This document shows positions 37,060 to 49,946 of a DNA stretch of 64,000 nt, piece after piece. The stretch comes from Monosporascus cannonballus (lineage: Eukaryota; Ascomycota; Sordariomycetes; Xylariales), in contig QJNS01000317.1 in NCBI GenBank assembly GCA_004154925.1, positions 1-64,000 on the forward strand. Direction: 5' to 3'. The notes under the pieces are model-generated. The model was not told where the DNA came from and searched no databases. It saw only the letters and a list, made by a program, of their open reading frames with translations. The number at the start of each line of letters is the position of its first letter. The stretch's first letter is position 1. A program made the translations under genes and the position numbers.

Positions 37060-40000
37060 ATTAATAAAGATTTGAATTTCTAATTAATGTTAACGGATAT
37101 ACCGGGCCTTATTAGTATTAATAATACGTATATCAAATATTATAACGCATACGAAATTCTTATTAATATAATATGTAATAAGGAGAACGAACAGAAATTT
37201 AAATAAATTTATTTTGTAATATACCGTAATCTGAAAACGCTCGATTTCTTATTATTTAAATTAAAAATAAACAGTTTTAACGTTTTATTAGATATAATTA
37301 TATGTTAATAATTATAAAAACTATCATTAAAGGTCGACGGATGTGAAATTATAAATTTAACGTTTTGCGACAAAAAAAGTTATAACGTTAATTTGATAAA
37401 CCTTGTCAAAAAGCTAAATAACCCAGAATTCGAAAAAAAACAAAAATAAAAAATATTTATTTTATTTATACGCCAGAAAATATTCCGGCAAATATATTCC
37501 GACCAAATAACGAAAAATATACTTTAATTCTTAAAGGCAAAATATGCAATAAATCTGATTTCAAGGAAAACACCTTTATTCGGCCTAATTTACCTAATTT
37601 CGAAAACCCAAAAGAGGTATTCGAAAAACATATCTAAAAAAAATATAAAAGTAGACCGGATACGTTATTTGAAAATAAACGCAAAAATATTTATATTATT
37701 CCTACTTAAAAAGAACGGTAATTTCCAACAATACGTTAATTATAAGATGTGAAATCGGGTAACGATAAAAAACCAACATATTTTATTTTTAATCACGAAA
37801 ATAATATATTTTTTAAAATCAACTAAAGTATTTTCTAAGATTAATTTTAAAAGTATTTACTACCATATCAAAATTAAAAAAAACAATTAATAAAAAACTG
37901 TTTTCCAAACGCAATACGAGTAAATTAAATATAGAATTATATTATTCGGATTTAATAAAAGGTGAATTACGTTCCAGGTTTATATATATAAGATATTAAT
38001 TAAATTAATTAATTATATATACGTTATATATTTAAATTATATAATTATTTATTCGAATAAGCTAAAAGATATACGAAATATTTTAATTGGTTTAAAAACA
38101 GTTTTTATATAATCAACAATTTTTTAAAATATTTAAATACGAATTTCTTAATCAAGATATTAAAGGTTTTAAAATTTATAATTAATATCGACGGTTTAGA
38201 AATAATCCGCTAACGGGTCGATATTATTAAAATATAGCCAAAACCAAAATTAATTTATAATATTTAAATATTTTTAAAATTCGTAAACCTTTATCCGCAA
38301 TTTATCGCTTATTATTTGTGTATTGCCGAACTTACTATGAAATGCCTAAAAAGGCGCAAAATAAAAATAAAATAATAAAATTCCGGTAATTAGAAAACGT
38401 TAAAAAGGTATGCCGAATCTTAAAAAATACCTTTTAATCGGCAATTATTTTCCCATATTAAAATAACGTTAAATATACGAAGGTCGAAATAAACGCCTTG
38501 GTAAAAGGCATATTCAGGATATTTTTATAAAAGTACGGAAAATATTAACTTTTAATCGAATATTAAACGCAAAATTAATTCTAACCGAAAAACAGTAAAT
38601 TACAAAATAACAAAAATTATTAGCAATTATAAAAACCTTAAAGTATTAACGATAATACCTTAAAAATACGGAAAGAAATTTCCTCCTACTTACCGGTTAT
38701 ATAACGTTAAAAACATAATAAAGGCGCCGGCGCGTAACCTTAGGATGAATTGAACTAAATGAATTTACCGCCTTACGTAATTTAATTTTAAAATCTAAAA
38801 TTAATCGGGCGCCGTTAACTCGGAAAAGAAATATTTTAAACGCCCGAATTATATTTTAAGGGAAATTATATATGGAAATATAATTCTTACGTTATGCAAA
38901 AATTTAAACTTACGAATAACATATCAGAAAACGTACAAAAACCGGTTACAAATATATAACGCGATTTAGAATATTATAAAAGGGCAAAAGGCCTTATAAA
39001 AATAACGTCAAGTTCGTATATTATAAAATTCTCAAATAAATTTCAAGTGGCGGAAATTTAAATAATTATTATTAACGTAAAAAAAGCAAAAGACCCTTAT
39101 GATATAATCGTAAAAGGTTTTCGAAACTAAAAGGAAAATAAAAATTTACATATTTAGTGAATTTATAGTTTGCAAATAATAATATAAACGTAAATCACAA
39201 TAATAATACGATTAACGGTTAAATAATAATAACCGTAAGTTATAACGGTATTATAATTAAATTCCGAAAAGTTTAAAAAAACGAAACTAATATTAAGGTT
39301 AATATTTATAACTAATACATTTTACGTTTTTTGACAAAAACACTACCCAAAAACAAAATAATATTATAATCGAAAATTTACTAATAATTTTACGATTAGA
39401 TTTAAGGGTTGCATATCAAAATTTAAATAATATAAAATTAATACAAATAATTAAATGTGAAACCGAAATAAAAAAAAGATATTTTTTAAACCTAAATAAG
39501 ATTAAATATTATCGGAATTAATATATAATTTTATCGTAAAACGTTTTACGGATATAATTCATTAATTAATTCTATAATGATGTAAAAGTAAGATATATAA
39601 ATTATATTAGTAAGTTAAAAGTATTAACCAAAATATTTTATTAGAAATATATAACGAAACATATTTAAAAATATATTAAATAATATCCGAACTGCTAAGC
39701 CATAATATAATTACGTTATAAATTATATAGATAATTATAACCCTTATCGTTTTTTAAATAACCTTTTTAAAAAATCTCGTTAAATTTTATTACGGGATTT
39801 CCCAAAAGCTTAGGTTTAAACGGGCTAAAGTACGACGTAATCCTAGTAATCGTTAACCGTTTAATGAAATTAAAACTATTTATCCTTATAATTAAAACAT
39901 TACTTGCAACCAAATTAACTTAATTATTTTACGATAAAGTTAAAAATAAGTTTAATACGTTAAACGAAATTATTAATAATAAAAATTAATTATTAATGAG

Positions 40001-40770
40001 TTAATTTTAAATATAAATTTATAAAAAACAAAGAATAAAGCGATAAATATTAATTATTTATTATTCGCAAATCGATAAAGAAACGGAACGTATTTATTAA
40101 GTTTTAAAACATTATTTTCGTAATTACGTTAATAAATATTAAAATAGTTAAATAAAACTATTATAAAATACGGAATTCGTATATAATAATAAGCGGAATA
40201 TATTTACCGGTTATTTTCCGTTCGAAAGCTAATATAAATATTATTTAAAGATAATAAAATACTTTTTTAAAAGTTAAAAAATAAGTATAAGGAATTAAAA
40301 AACGTTTCGAAAAAAATAGCGGCTTTTTAAAGAATAATATACGAATATTAAAAAGATTAGCGATAACTTGAAAGAAATATTATAAATAATATTATATATT
40401 TGTAGAATTATAATTGAAATAATAATTAAGTTGATTAATTAAATATTTTAAATATAAAATTACGAAATTTATATTTATTTATATCCGGGTTACAATTAAA
40501 AATTAAATAAGTTCCCAAATATATAGAATAATCCTTTTTATTAAATATTAACATATATATAATATAGTTTTAATATCTTTATTAAAATTATGACAGAAAT
40601 AAAAACCGGGTAACATTTAAATAACATTACCGGACTTAATAAAGAAATAGGAAAAATAAATGGGAAAAGATATTACATATTACGAAGATAACCGGGGATA
40701 ATATAAATATATAATCAAATAAAATAATTAACCCGCCGAATATAATGTGTAAAAGTTTCAAAACTAATTC
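37060..40770 (+). pseudogene. Element E pol and chromodomain remnant
   Basis: Protease-like segment at 37075-37165, RT active-site region near 38010-38060 (decayed), integrase core near 39840-39980 (IVNRLMK in place of IVDRFTK, so a catalytic-core Asp is changed), and chromodomain-like segment at 40640-40770. Stops throughout. Confidence 0.7.
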
Positions 40771-40959
40771 GAATACGCGTTTCAAATATTATAATATTAC
40801 AAAAAAGAAATTAAATATATATAAAAAGTAAAATAACCCAAAAACTGTAAGCTAATAATAATCCGATCGAAATTTTTTACGTAATAATTATAGAAATTCT
40901 AAAAAATAATCCTAAATAAATTTAAAATATTAACGTTAAAATATTACATAATTACACAC

Positions 40960-42190
40960 TTATTTTGAAACTTTTAGTAAGTAATTATTTTATTATATAC
41001 CAGTTAAAAACCAATAAATAATATAAAAAAAATCAAATTTTTATTTCGAAAATAAACTTTCGCATTTACTTATTAAATTTTATATTTATTAGCCCGTAAT
41101 AAGCATATTACGAAAGTTAATATACAAATATCGGATAATAATTAAAAAATATATGATAATAAAAACTGGTACGTTTATTAAATTTACTGGACGTAAAACC
41201 CGGAAAAAATTTAAAAACTTTTTATTACTTATAAAAAACAAGGCCTAAATAACCGGAATACAATTTGTTATTAATCGGAAATAAGGCGCCGTTTTTAAAA
41301 CGCTTAACGTATTTAGGTTTAATAATAGTTTTGCCGGGTAAAACCATTTTTTAATTATAGTTAATAATAAATATTAAAATTTCGTTAAAATATTCAAAAA
41401 GAGCAGAAAATGCTTATAAGTAAAAAACGGAATAGCATAACGGTTTTCGAAAATTGCCTTATTTATAAAGATACATTAAAATTACGTTTAATTGGAAATT
41501 GATTACGGAATAATAAAAAAGGATCGTAATATTTATAAAAAGGATTTAAATTTATAAACTTATACAACGCTATTAAAAAAATTTTCGTGATTATAATTAT
41601 TAATCGGAAATTAACTTGTATTATATTTAAAAAAGTATTATTTTTTAATAATAATTAAGTTAAAAGTAAGTTCGACCTTACGAACGACGTCAAGTTAACG
41701 ACCGACCGTAATTATATTAAAATATTCCTATTAGGTACCCGTAATATAAGTTTTTTCGAATTTTTCATTTAATTTCTAATTATCGGTATCGAATTAAAAA
41801 ATTATTTAAGCGGTATTTTTAAAAATAATTAAATTTTAAACGGAAATTAAATAACGATATTAATAATATTAAAAATAATTACTTACCGACCAAAAGATTT
41901 TATAATAATAATTAATTATAACATAGTTTAAAACGCCCGAAATTGAAACGTAAACCGTACGATAATGAAAATTGTCTTAAATTACGTAAATATAATTTGG
42001 CTGATAACCGCCCGTAATATAATTAAGATTTATCCTACCGTTAACATGAAAAGGGTAACGTTCAACCAATCTTATTTTTTATTAATATTAAAAAATTATT
42101 TCTTTTGGAATTCTTCACGAAAAAAAGATATGGCGAACGGAGATAATAGGTATATAAACGGAAATGGCGAAATAAGAATAAAAAATTAAA
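40960..42190 (+). pseudogene. Conserved extra region between pol and 3' LTR, element E
   Basis: Alignable to 17200-18480 in D and to 58500-59600 (reverse) in F. Readable block LLNLLDVKPGKNLKT near 41175-41220. A 74-codon open stretch lies at 41965-42189, at the position of the open stretch in D. Coding frame and strand uncertain; function unknown. Confidence 0.5.
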
Positions 42191-42473
42191 AAATTAAACG
42201 AAATGCGAATGTAAAAAGAATAAAAATATAGGCGTAAAGGGGGAAAAACAGTAAATAAAATAGGGTTAAAATGGATTATAACAAAGAATAAGACGGAATA
42301 TAATTAATTACGTAATATAATACGTATTAATTATTACGAGAACTATTTATAATATAATATAATAATAAATTATCAGTAAGTATACCTAACTAGATTTACA
42401 AAACGCGTTATATTAAATTAATAATAATATTATTAAGAATTAATAATTTAAAAAAGGGAAGTAATTATAAGAA

Positions 42474-42671
42474 TACATCCCTTATAAAGATAAGGCTGGT
42501 AACCGACCAGTTACCGATTAGTCACCGACTTATTTACTAATATAAATCCACTATCTAGCAGCTAATAGGAAAGGCCAGATAAAAGTAACCTAATACATTT
42601 ATTTCTTAAAATCTGCTTTACGACTGGTCGGAGGTCACCTCACCTAGCTCACAGCTATCCATTATCTCGCA
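42474..42671 (+). repeat. Element E 3' LTR
   Basis: Starts TACATCCCTTATAAAG, ends ATTATCTCGCA, 198 bp like the 5' copy. The right half (from about 42590) is little mutated, with GACTGGTCGGAGGTCACCTC. A purine run AAAAAAGGGAAG lies about 25 bp upstream. Confidence 0.86.
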
Positions 42672-42892
42672 ATTTTTTATAATCGCTTTTTTAAATAATT
42701 TTTATAAACGTATACTTTGTTTTTATTAAAATTAATAATAAAGTTAAACATTCTTAATACCCTTTTTAACGCTTGTTTTAGCACTTTATTAATTATATTT
42801 TAAGAGTTTCCTGTGATATTCTTTCTTAAAAAGTGTTTAAACCTATAATATAATATTATTATATTAATTAAGTTTTTTAATATTTCGAATTA
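42672..42892. other. AT-rich spacer between elements E and C
   Basis: Nothing recognisable. Its last five bases AATTA (42888-42892) are the left target duplication of element C. Confidence 0.6.
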
Positions 42893-43315
42893 TATTATGA
42901 CCCAGCTAGGACAGGTATTGGAAACGGTCGCGAAGTGATTAAAACAGGGCTCAAATGAGTTAAGACTACTTAACATAAATCCGAAGTAATCCAAGAGATC
43001 TAACGGGATCTATATAGTTATCTAGTATAGATCCGAAGTAATCCAAGAAATTTAACGGGATCCATAAAGTTGTCTAGTATGGATTCGAAATAATACAAAA
43101 GATTTAACGAGGTATCTACAAAAATATATACGCTTATTATTGCTATATTTTCAATTCTACCAGCTTATAATGTAATTTCGTTACCCAAAATACATTTGGT
43201 ATTACGCAACGTGATTAGATAATTATATTTATTATTTATATTCTTACGATGTGTCTATCAATAAAAACCCGTACGACTTATATTTTATAATTAATTAAAC
43301 CGTATAGCCGTTATA
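42893..43315 (+). repeat. Element C 5' LTR
   Basis: Starts TATTATGACCC (from TGTTATGACCC), ends GCCGTTATA. Around 42965-43115 a block of about 60 bp (ATCCGAAGTAATCCAAGAGAT type) is repeated three times, so U3 contains a direct repeat that also occurs in the 3' LTR (50025-50170) but only once in the solo LTR at 3197-3516. Confidence 0.87.
42966..43120 (+). repeat. Triplicated 55-60 bp unit in element C U3
   Basis: Three near-copies of a unit containing ATCCGAAGTAATCCAAGAGAT followed by TAACGGGATCTAT and GTTATCTAGTAT. The solo LTR at 3197-3516 has one copy, which explains why it is about 100 bp shorter. Copy number changes in U3 are common in LTR elements and may tune promoter strength. Confidence 0.72.
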
Positions 43316-43332
43316 TGTTATATGTTTTTATT
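43316..43332 (+). promoter_or_regulatory. Putative self-priming site of element C
   Basis: TTATATGTTT (43318-43327) resembles the complement of CAGCTTATAA in the LTR (43161-43170), with mismatches that are partly RIP-type. Same position as in A and B. Confidence 0.42.
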
Positions 43333-43389
43333 TAATAATATCGTTAAACTTTTAGCAATATTATTAACTTTATATTTATTAATAAGCAA

Positions 43390-44620
43390 CTCGAATATCT
43401 TTTTTGCCAAGTTCTTAATAACCGGGACACTGAAATAAAATGAGAGGAAAAAAAAGCAGCCTCGGTTTTCTCGCGAAGAAGTTCTTCGACGCCTGGATAT
43501 TATAAACAAACGCATTATTTGATTTAAGAAGAACAAAAACGATTTTACGACGTTTTTCTAAGTCGCTTATAAAAAAACTTAAAGAAAAAAAAGGTCTCGA
43601 AACGAAAAAGCTTTTTTAAGCAAACTAAGTTATTTAACTGAATTTTACTAAAAAACTAAAAAAAATCTTTAAACTTCTTAAACCGGAATCTTTTAACGAA
43701 ATCTCGACTAAGCTATAATTGTTCTTAACCTAATACCGAATATTCTTTAAGTATTTTCTTATTCGACTTATTATCCCTATTATACGAATCGAATTTGTAA
43801 TTAGACGATTTATCGGAAACGCGGTTACTTAATTCGAGTTTACTATAAGGAAATACGTTACTTTGCCAGTAAAAAAACAAAACTAAGAACTAATGTAAAT
43901 TTATAACGATTACGAATAATTCGAATAAATATTAATAGATATTTTCGCATTAATATACGAAAATATTGAAGCCGAAATATAAATTTAATAATTACAACAA
44001 AGGGGATTAGTATCTAATTACGGTAATACGTTTATTCAACTGGTATTTAAGCTAAATTAATGACAAAAATTATAAATAACCAAGTTTTTAAAAAATATAA
44101 AAAAGAAATACAAAAATTTTTATTTAAATTTAACCGGCTTAAATATTTGTTAAATTATATCGTTATAGTAATTATGATTAACGATCGACAATATGGCTAA
44201 TATACTAATGGTACTAAAGGAAAAAATCATAATAAAGCCCGATATACGGCTAATACTAATATTTTTCGGCGCGTTAATATTTCTTACGACACGAAACCGA
44301 AACCTATAAAACTAAGGGCCACCTCTAAAAAAATTAAAACCATATCAAATACTTTAATTATGAAAAAATAGGGTATAAAGCAACATAATACAAGGCATTT
44401 AAAAAAACCTCGTTAGGATAACTGAAAACCCATACCCGAAAAACAATCCAGAAAAAATCAGAAAAACGGAAGTAAATCTATTAACATAATTCGCACTAAA
44501 TACGTACCGGGCCCCTTATAGCGAAAAATTTAATAAGGGATGCGAAAAGCCAAAAAACCAACTTAAGAAATATCATAACGATAATAAGAAAAACTATAAA
44601 AATAATTACGAGAATACCAG
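43390..44620 (+). pseudogene. Element C gag remnant
   Basis: Colinear with gag of A and B. The zinc knuckle near 44345-44395 reads YFNYEKIGYKAT, with ligands replaced by tyrosines. Many stops. Borders approximate. Confidence 0.65.
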
Positions 44621-44973
44621 GATAAAATAAAAAACGTTTGTTCTGGAAAGCTTGATCAAATACGGCAAAATATACGCTCTATATTGTTGACGACGGGAGT
44701 ACTTTAATTATAAAAGATGGAGACCGTATATTCAAAAAAGTTACCCGTATATATCATAAAGAATTCGACTTTCCAAACCGAACAAGAAATAACAAAAATT
44801 ACGAATAATAATATCGGCACTTTCGATTTATAGCTCCGAAAAATAATATTTATTAATTAGCCGAAGCAGAAAGCGAGCCCGAAAAAAGGTAATATCCGTA
44901 AGAAAACCTTTTTTGCTATTTCGAATAATACAATTATTAAACGAAAAAAGTCAATTTAATATACGGCAAAAAA

Positions 44974-45093
44974 TGTGATAATATGCATAGCCAATTCTAA
45001 TGAGGTAGATTAAAGTATTCAAGCCGCAATTGGGGTTTAGAATTACTGATCTTTCGGTCTTATAGTTAACGTCGCACTCTCGTTTATCTCACA
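44974..45093 (+). repeat. TRIM 5' terminal repeat
   Basis: 120 bp, TGTGATAATATG to TATCTCACA. Contains CAATTGGGGTTTAGAATTAC (45028-45047), the segment complementary to the primer site just inside the element. Confidence 0.85.
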
Positions 45094-45114
45094 ATTATTC
45101 CAAGCCCCAATTGG
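45094..45114 (+). promoter_or_regulatory. TRIM primer site, complementary to its own LTR
   Basis: ATTATTCCAAGCCCCAATTGG begins at the first base after the 5' repeat. Its complement CCAATTGGGGCTTGGAAT pairs with GCAATTGGGGTTTAGAAT of the 5' repeat and CTAATTCGGGTTTGGAAT of the 3' repeat, allowing G-U pairs. This fits self-priming as known for Tf1 of fission yeast; a tRNA primer is not evident. Confidence 0.6.
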
Positions 45115-45365
45115 GTGCATTAGCTAGTTCGGCGCCATTTCGGCGATATATCGGAGGCAGGGTTCGACCCTTATAAGAGCGGCTGCAAGCTAAAAAAAAG
45201 CCAGGAGGCTGACCGAAAAGATTTTAACTGCTGGCGTTTGGCGGATGGTCGGCGCAAAAGGTCCGACTGCGCTATATGCTTATAGGGCGTAATAAAAGCC
45301 TTAGGGGTTCGATACGTTATTTAGTCCTGAAATCGGGACAATTTCATTAAAAGGGGGAAAATAAT

Positions 45366-45485
45366 TGTGATAATATGTACAACTAATCCGTATAAAGTGG
45401 ATTAGGGTGTCTAAACCCTAATTCGGGTTTGGAATTGCTGATCTTTTGGTTTTATGGTTAGCGTTGTACCTTCGCTTATCTCACA
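45366..45485 (+). repeat. TRIM 3' terminal repeat
   Basis: 120 bp, same ends as the 5' copy, and preceded by the polypurine tract. Differences between the copies include C/T and G/A changes, consistent with age or mild RIP. Confidence 0.85.
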
Positions 45486-45859
45486 AAAAACATTACCAAA
45501 AGGCTATTACAGATTCTTATTTTCAGTTAATATTTAGAATAAACCTTAATAAAAAAGTTATTAAAAATATATTAATTTGTAAACGAATGATAGAATAATA
45601 AATAATACGACCTATAATAGAAAACGGTCGAAATTGTAGAAAAATAATTTACTTAATACAAGAAATTATAACAAAATCAAAAATAATTAATACTGCTGGA
45701 AAAGATAACACGTCAACAATAATGACAGATACAGCAACTTAACGCGCTGTATACAAAAATATAGACAAATTTTTGACAAATTCGAGAAAAAATTACAAAA
45801 CCGAAAATTATCTATAAGAAAACCGCAAAATAACGAAACCCAAAAAATCTGAAAAAATT

Positions 45860-48800
45860 CCCAAAAAAGGCTTTAAACGTAACGACAAAAGTCGTTAATA
45901 ACCTGATCACCTTAAAAATACAAATCGGAACGTACCGGTATATCGCAATAATAAATTGCGGAACTCTAGATAGAAATTGTATTATAACGGATATAGTCAA
46001 TAAAGTTAAATTACTACAAAGATATAAGTTAAAATATTACATAATTACGAATGCCGAAAGTTAGGACTTCGTTTACTATAATGGGAAAACTTTACGTAAA
46101 ATTAATTATTTCGAAATCTTTATATAAAAACAATACCAGATAATTAATTTTAACATTGTACTATTTGAGAATTACGATATAATATTAAAATTGATATAAA
46201 TACGCCAGTACGGAATTTTAATTAATGGCGGCACTAGCTAGGCGAAATTTACCTCACATTCTATTAATAAACAAAAAAGGGAAAAAAGATCTTATTATTT
46301 AATCGACAACGGCAACGAATATAGACATAAAAACACGATAAATACCTTACCATCCAAAGAAACAAAACATAAAAAAACGGATATTAAAGGAAAATACGAC
46401 GTATTATTACCATTATTAAAGCTAAATTAAGGTAATTAAATAACGATCTAAAATAACAGCCTCAAAAGTCAAAATATCCGATTAATATAGTACCGCAATA
46501 AATCCGGTATAAATAGCTTTTTAAAAAGGAGTTCGATATAACATTATTAAAAGATAGCGAATAAGATTATGAAAGAATTCTTAAAAAGGGATTTTCGACG
46601 AAATTTTACCTTATTTACAACCTTAACGAAAACGAATTACGCGCTTTTAAAAAATATTTGAAAAATTCGTTATAAAAAGGATAAATTCAATCTTTAAATT
46701 CACTAACACAATATCCTATATTTTTCCTTTCTAAGAAACATAAGGACTTGTAATTTGTAATCCATTATCGACAATTAAACGATATTGCGGTTAAAAATCG
46801 AATATCATTGCCATTAATTACAAAAGTAAAAGCGGATTTTATAGAACCAAATAACTTACAGTATTCAAGCATAAAGATAAATATAACCTTGTTAGTAATA
46901 AAAACAAAATAAATAAAAAACAGCTTTTAAGACAAAATATAAACTATTTAAATACTTAGTTACACCAATAGCACTTACGAATATACCAGTAAGCTTCTAG
47001 TAAATAATAAATTATATATTACGAAAATACCGTAATATATTTGTGGAATGTTATTTTAACAACATTCTTATCTTTTTAAACACGAAAAAGGTGTATGCCA
47101 AATATATTTATAAGTTTTTTAATTTTTATTAAACGTAAAACTGTTAATTAACGCAAAAAAAGTGATTTTTATAAACAAAAGATAAAATACCTAGAATATA
47201 TTATTATCTTAGGATATATCAAAATAAACCTGAAGAAAATCGCTGTAATTATAAAATGGCACAGGCTAACGATAATCAAAAAGGTATAGATATTCTTTGG
47301 ATTCGCTAATTACTATTGGAAGTTTATTCGAAACTTTAGTAAAATAGCCATATTTCTGATTAACCTTATAAAAAAAGAAGAAAAGTTTAAATAAATGCCC
47401 GAAATAAAAAAACGTTTCTAAAAATTAAAGATGCAATTATTAACGAATTAATATTAATTATATATCATCTAATTCGTCCCGTTAAGTTAAAAACCGATAT
47501 TTTAGATTACGCATTAAATGTAATAATCGGATAACGAAATAATTAAAACATAATACATCTTATTGCATTTTTCTTATATAAGTTAAAAGAAGCCGAGCTT
47601 AATTACGACATTCCAGATAAGGAATTTATGGCCATTATTATAATATTTCGAAAGTTCAAATATTTTTAAGAGAAACTTATATCAGATTAAAGATTATACG
47701 GATTATTAAAAATTTACCGGTTTTGTTATAATCAACGAACTTACAGAACGATAATTGAAATACGTAAAAAAATTGGCGAACTTTAACTTCGTCATTATCT
47801 ATAAGAAAAGCTTAAAAAACGGCAAAGGCAATACTTTAAGCAGATAACAAGATTTCGAAAAGAAATTGATTAAAGTTAAGTATATAATTTTAATACTATT
47901 CCAAAAAGATATTTACGCTTATAACAGATTACGAAAATTGGGGCAATACCTTTTGATATATATTAGAAAACCTAGCAACATAATAACGGTCTTCTAAAAA
48001 ACCAAAAATAAATAAAATATAACTTCTAGAAAAGTACTAAAAGAATTTAATACTAAAAATACATAAACGCTAATTACATGGATATTCAGGGATTTATAAA
48101 ACCCTAAAACGACTTTAATGCATATATTCCTTTCTCAAAATAAAAATAGTTATTCAGAGAATTCCACGATAATATAATCTTTATAATAAAACTAAAGTAC
48201 AACAATACAAGACTTATAGAAAGTTATAACTATTATTAGTTGCAAAACGACTATAGCATTTAATTATAGTTAACTTTATTACTAAACTTTTAATATTAAA
48301 AGATTTTGTTATAAGAATATATTAGGACAGTATTTTAGTAATCGTTGATCGATGTACGAAGCTTTCCTATTTTCTACTATATTAGAAAAACATAAACGCC
48401 GAACAAATAATATATATAGTTTTTAAATACAGTTTTGAAATATACGGAATACTTATAAAAACTATCTTAACTAAAGGTTTAATATTTATATCTAAATTCT
48501 AGCGAAGCTTTATAATACAAATGGACCGAAATCATAAATTATCTAAGGCTTTTAAATTATATCTAAATAAATAAATAAATAAAGCGAATTAAACTTTAGA
48601 AGTTTACGTACGATATTATATTAATTATAAACAAAATAACTTAGTTAACAGGTTATTAATTGCGTAATTGGTCTATAACACTAGTTTTTAAGAAAACATG
48701 AAAATAATATCCGTAAACGTTATTTTTGATTTTATTTCAAAAGTTTACAAAAGAATACGAAACAACGAACTAATTAACGTCAAAGTAATCCTTATATCAA

Positions 48801-49310
48801 AATAATTAAAATAATTACATTAAGAAATAAAACAAAATTAGAATTTGTACGAATTCAAATAAGTAAATATTATAATTAAAAAAAGTTAAAAAGATTAACT
48901 TTCGAAAAAAGAGAAATAATTTACTGCGCCATAAAAATATTTAAATAAAACGAACTAGTAAGAAATTTAATTTCAAATATATCGGTCTATATAAAATGGC
49001 TAAGAAAATCTTAGAAAATAATTACTGGTTAAAACTTTTATTGAAAGTTAAATTCTATCCAATTTTTCATATTCCCTTATTCGAATCAGCAGTAAACATA
49101 ATCAAAGTATATACAGCATAAAGCGAAGTAAAAATAAAGAATAATACGGTATACGAAATGGAAAAAATATTCGATATAAAGAAAACGGACAACTTTACCT
49201 AATACCTGATCAAGTGAAAAAAAGATCCGGATATCGAAAACACCTAGAAACCCGTCCAAAACATTATTGGCGCCTAACGCCTATTAAAGAATTTTTACCA
49301 GCAACGACGG
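45860..49310 (+). pseudogene. Element C pol and chromodomain remnant
   Basis: Protease-like segment near 45890-46010. RT active-site region near 47036-47085 (decayed, CYFNNILIF). Integrase core near 48335-48375 with IVDRCTK. Chromodomain at 49150-49290: MEKIFDIKKT, then YLIK and DPDIENT, followed by RLLKNFYQQR. Stops throughout. Confidence 0.74.
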
Positions 49311-49344
49311 AGCCGCCAAAAATGATCGCATCTCAATTTACGTC

Positions 49345-49560
49345 CATAATAAAGTCCGAAAAATAAGGCCATACGGGAAAAATAGTACGAAACTCAGTTT
49401 CCAAACTGTCGCGTTCTGCTTTTAAACAATCGGCTTTTTTTGTTTTTTTAATTCGTCCAAAAGCTAAAGGCCTCGGTTAACTATTTTTATATCTTTTTTA
49501 CGAAGGAAATCTTGTTAGATATAAAAGCGTTCCAAACAAAATAACGCTTTATTTAAACAA
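49345..49560 (-). pseudogene. Antisense reading frame in the 3' region of element C
   Basis: On the minus strand the block at about 49533-49430 reads DFLRKKDIKIVNRGL, stop, LLDELKKQKK. Element A has at the same place FFRSKGIKMVQREL, stop, SFEKLEKQE. Phe, Arg, Lys, Ile, Val, Arg, Leu, the stop and the LxxL/E-L-K pattern coincide. The conservation on the strand opposite to gag-pol suggests an accessory antisense gene with a coiled coil. Function unknown. A frameshift separates it from the downstream part. Confidence 0.5.
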
Positions 49561-49946
49561 CAAAATATTATTAATAATTTCTAACGAATATTACGTAGAT
49601 ATTAACAAGCGGAAACTTGTTTTGTTTTTAAATGTTTTATTTTTTTATTAACATTATTTAAAAATAAAAAAAGAAATACAGGGATTATCGTAATAACGCT
49701 TTTAAGATATATTGCTAATAATCTATTATACTATCCGACATAATACTTAGGTTACTAATACGAAAACATAATGTATAAAACATAACTTCAAACCCGAAAT
49801 TAAAAATAAAACAACTTAAGGCCTTACGCTTTTCTTTTTGATTAATATATTTGCGAATCTTAATAATTCGATTAGACATAATAACAGATAAAGGAAAATT
49901 TTACCGAAAAAAACTTAAGGGCAAGATTTGGAGAAAAGAAAAATTG

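Larger units (their letters stand above)
35288..42671 (+). mobile_element. Element E: RIP-mutated chromovirus, D family, complete
   Basis: A 7.4 kb element with two 198 bp LTRs (35288-35485 and 42474-42671). Interior order matches element D: gag with zinc knuckle, protease, RT, integrase, chromodomain and the extra conserved 3' region. No target duplication can be read, perhaps because of RIP. All frames are broken. Confidence 0.88.
44974..45485 (+). mobile_element. TRIM-like miniature LTR element inside element C
   Basis: A 512 bp non-autonomous element: two 120 bp terminal repeats (44974-45093 and 45366-45485), both TGTGATAATATG...TATCTCACA, a 272 bp interior without coding capacity, a polypurine tract AAAAGGGGGAAAA (45349-45361) just before the 3' repeat, and a 5-bp target duplication AAAAA (44969-44973 and 45486-45490). 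Elements A and B lack it at the equivalent place; B has CAAAAAATGATTACC uninterrupted. The first interior bases (45094-45114) are complementary to a segment of the terminal repeat. The interior includes GGTTCGACCC (45161-45170), like a tRNA TPsiC arm or pol III B box. RIP damage is light. Confidence 0.87.

Noticed and set aside
45151..45180. tRNA gene suggested by GGTTCGACCC
   Set aside because: No acceptor, D or anticodon stems pair around it; it lies inside the TRIM interior and is better seen as a tRNA-like box.
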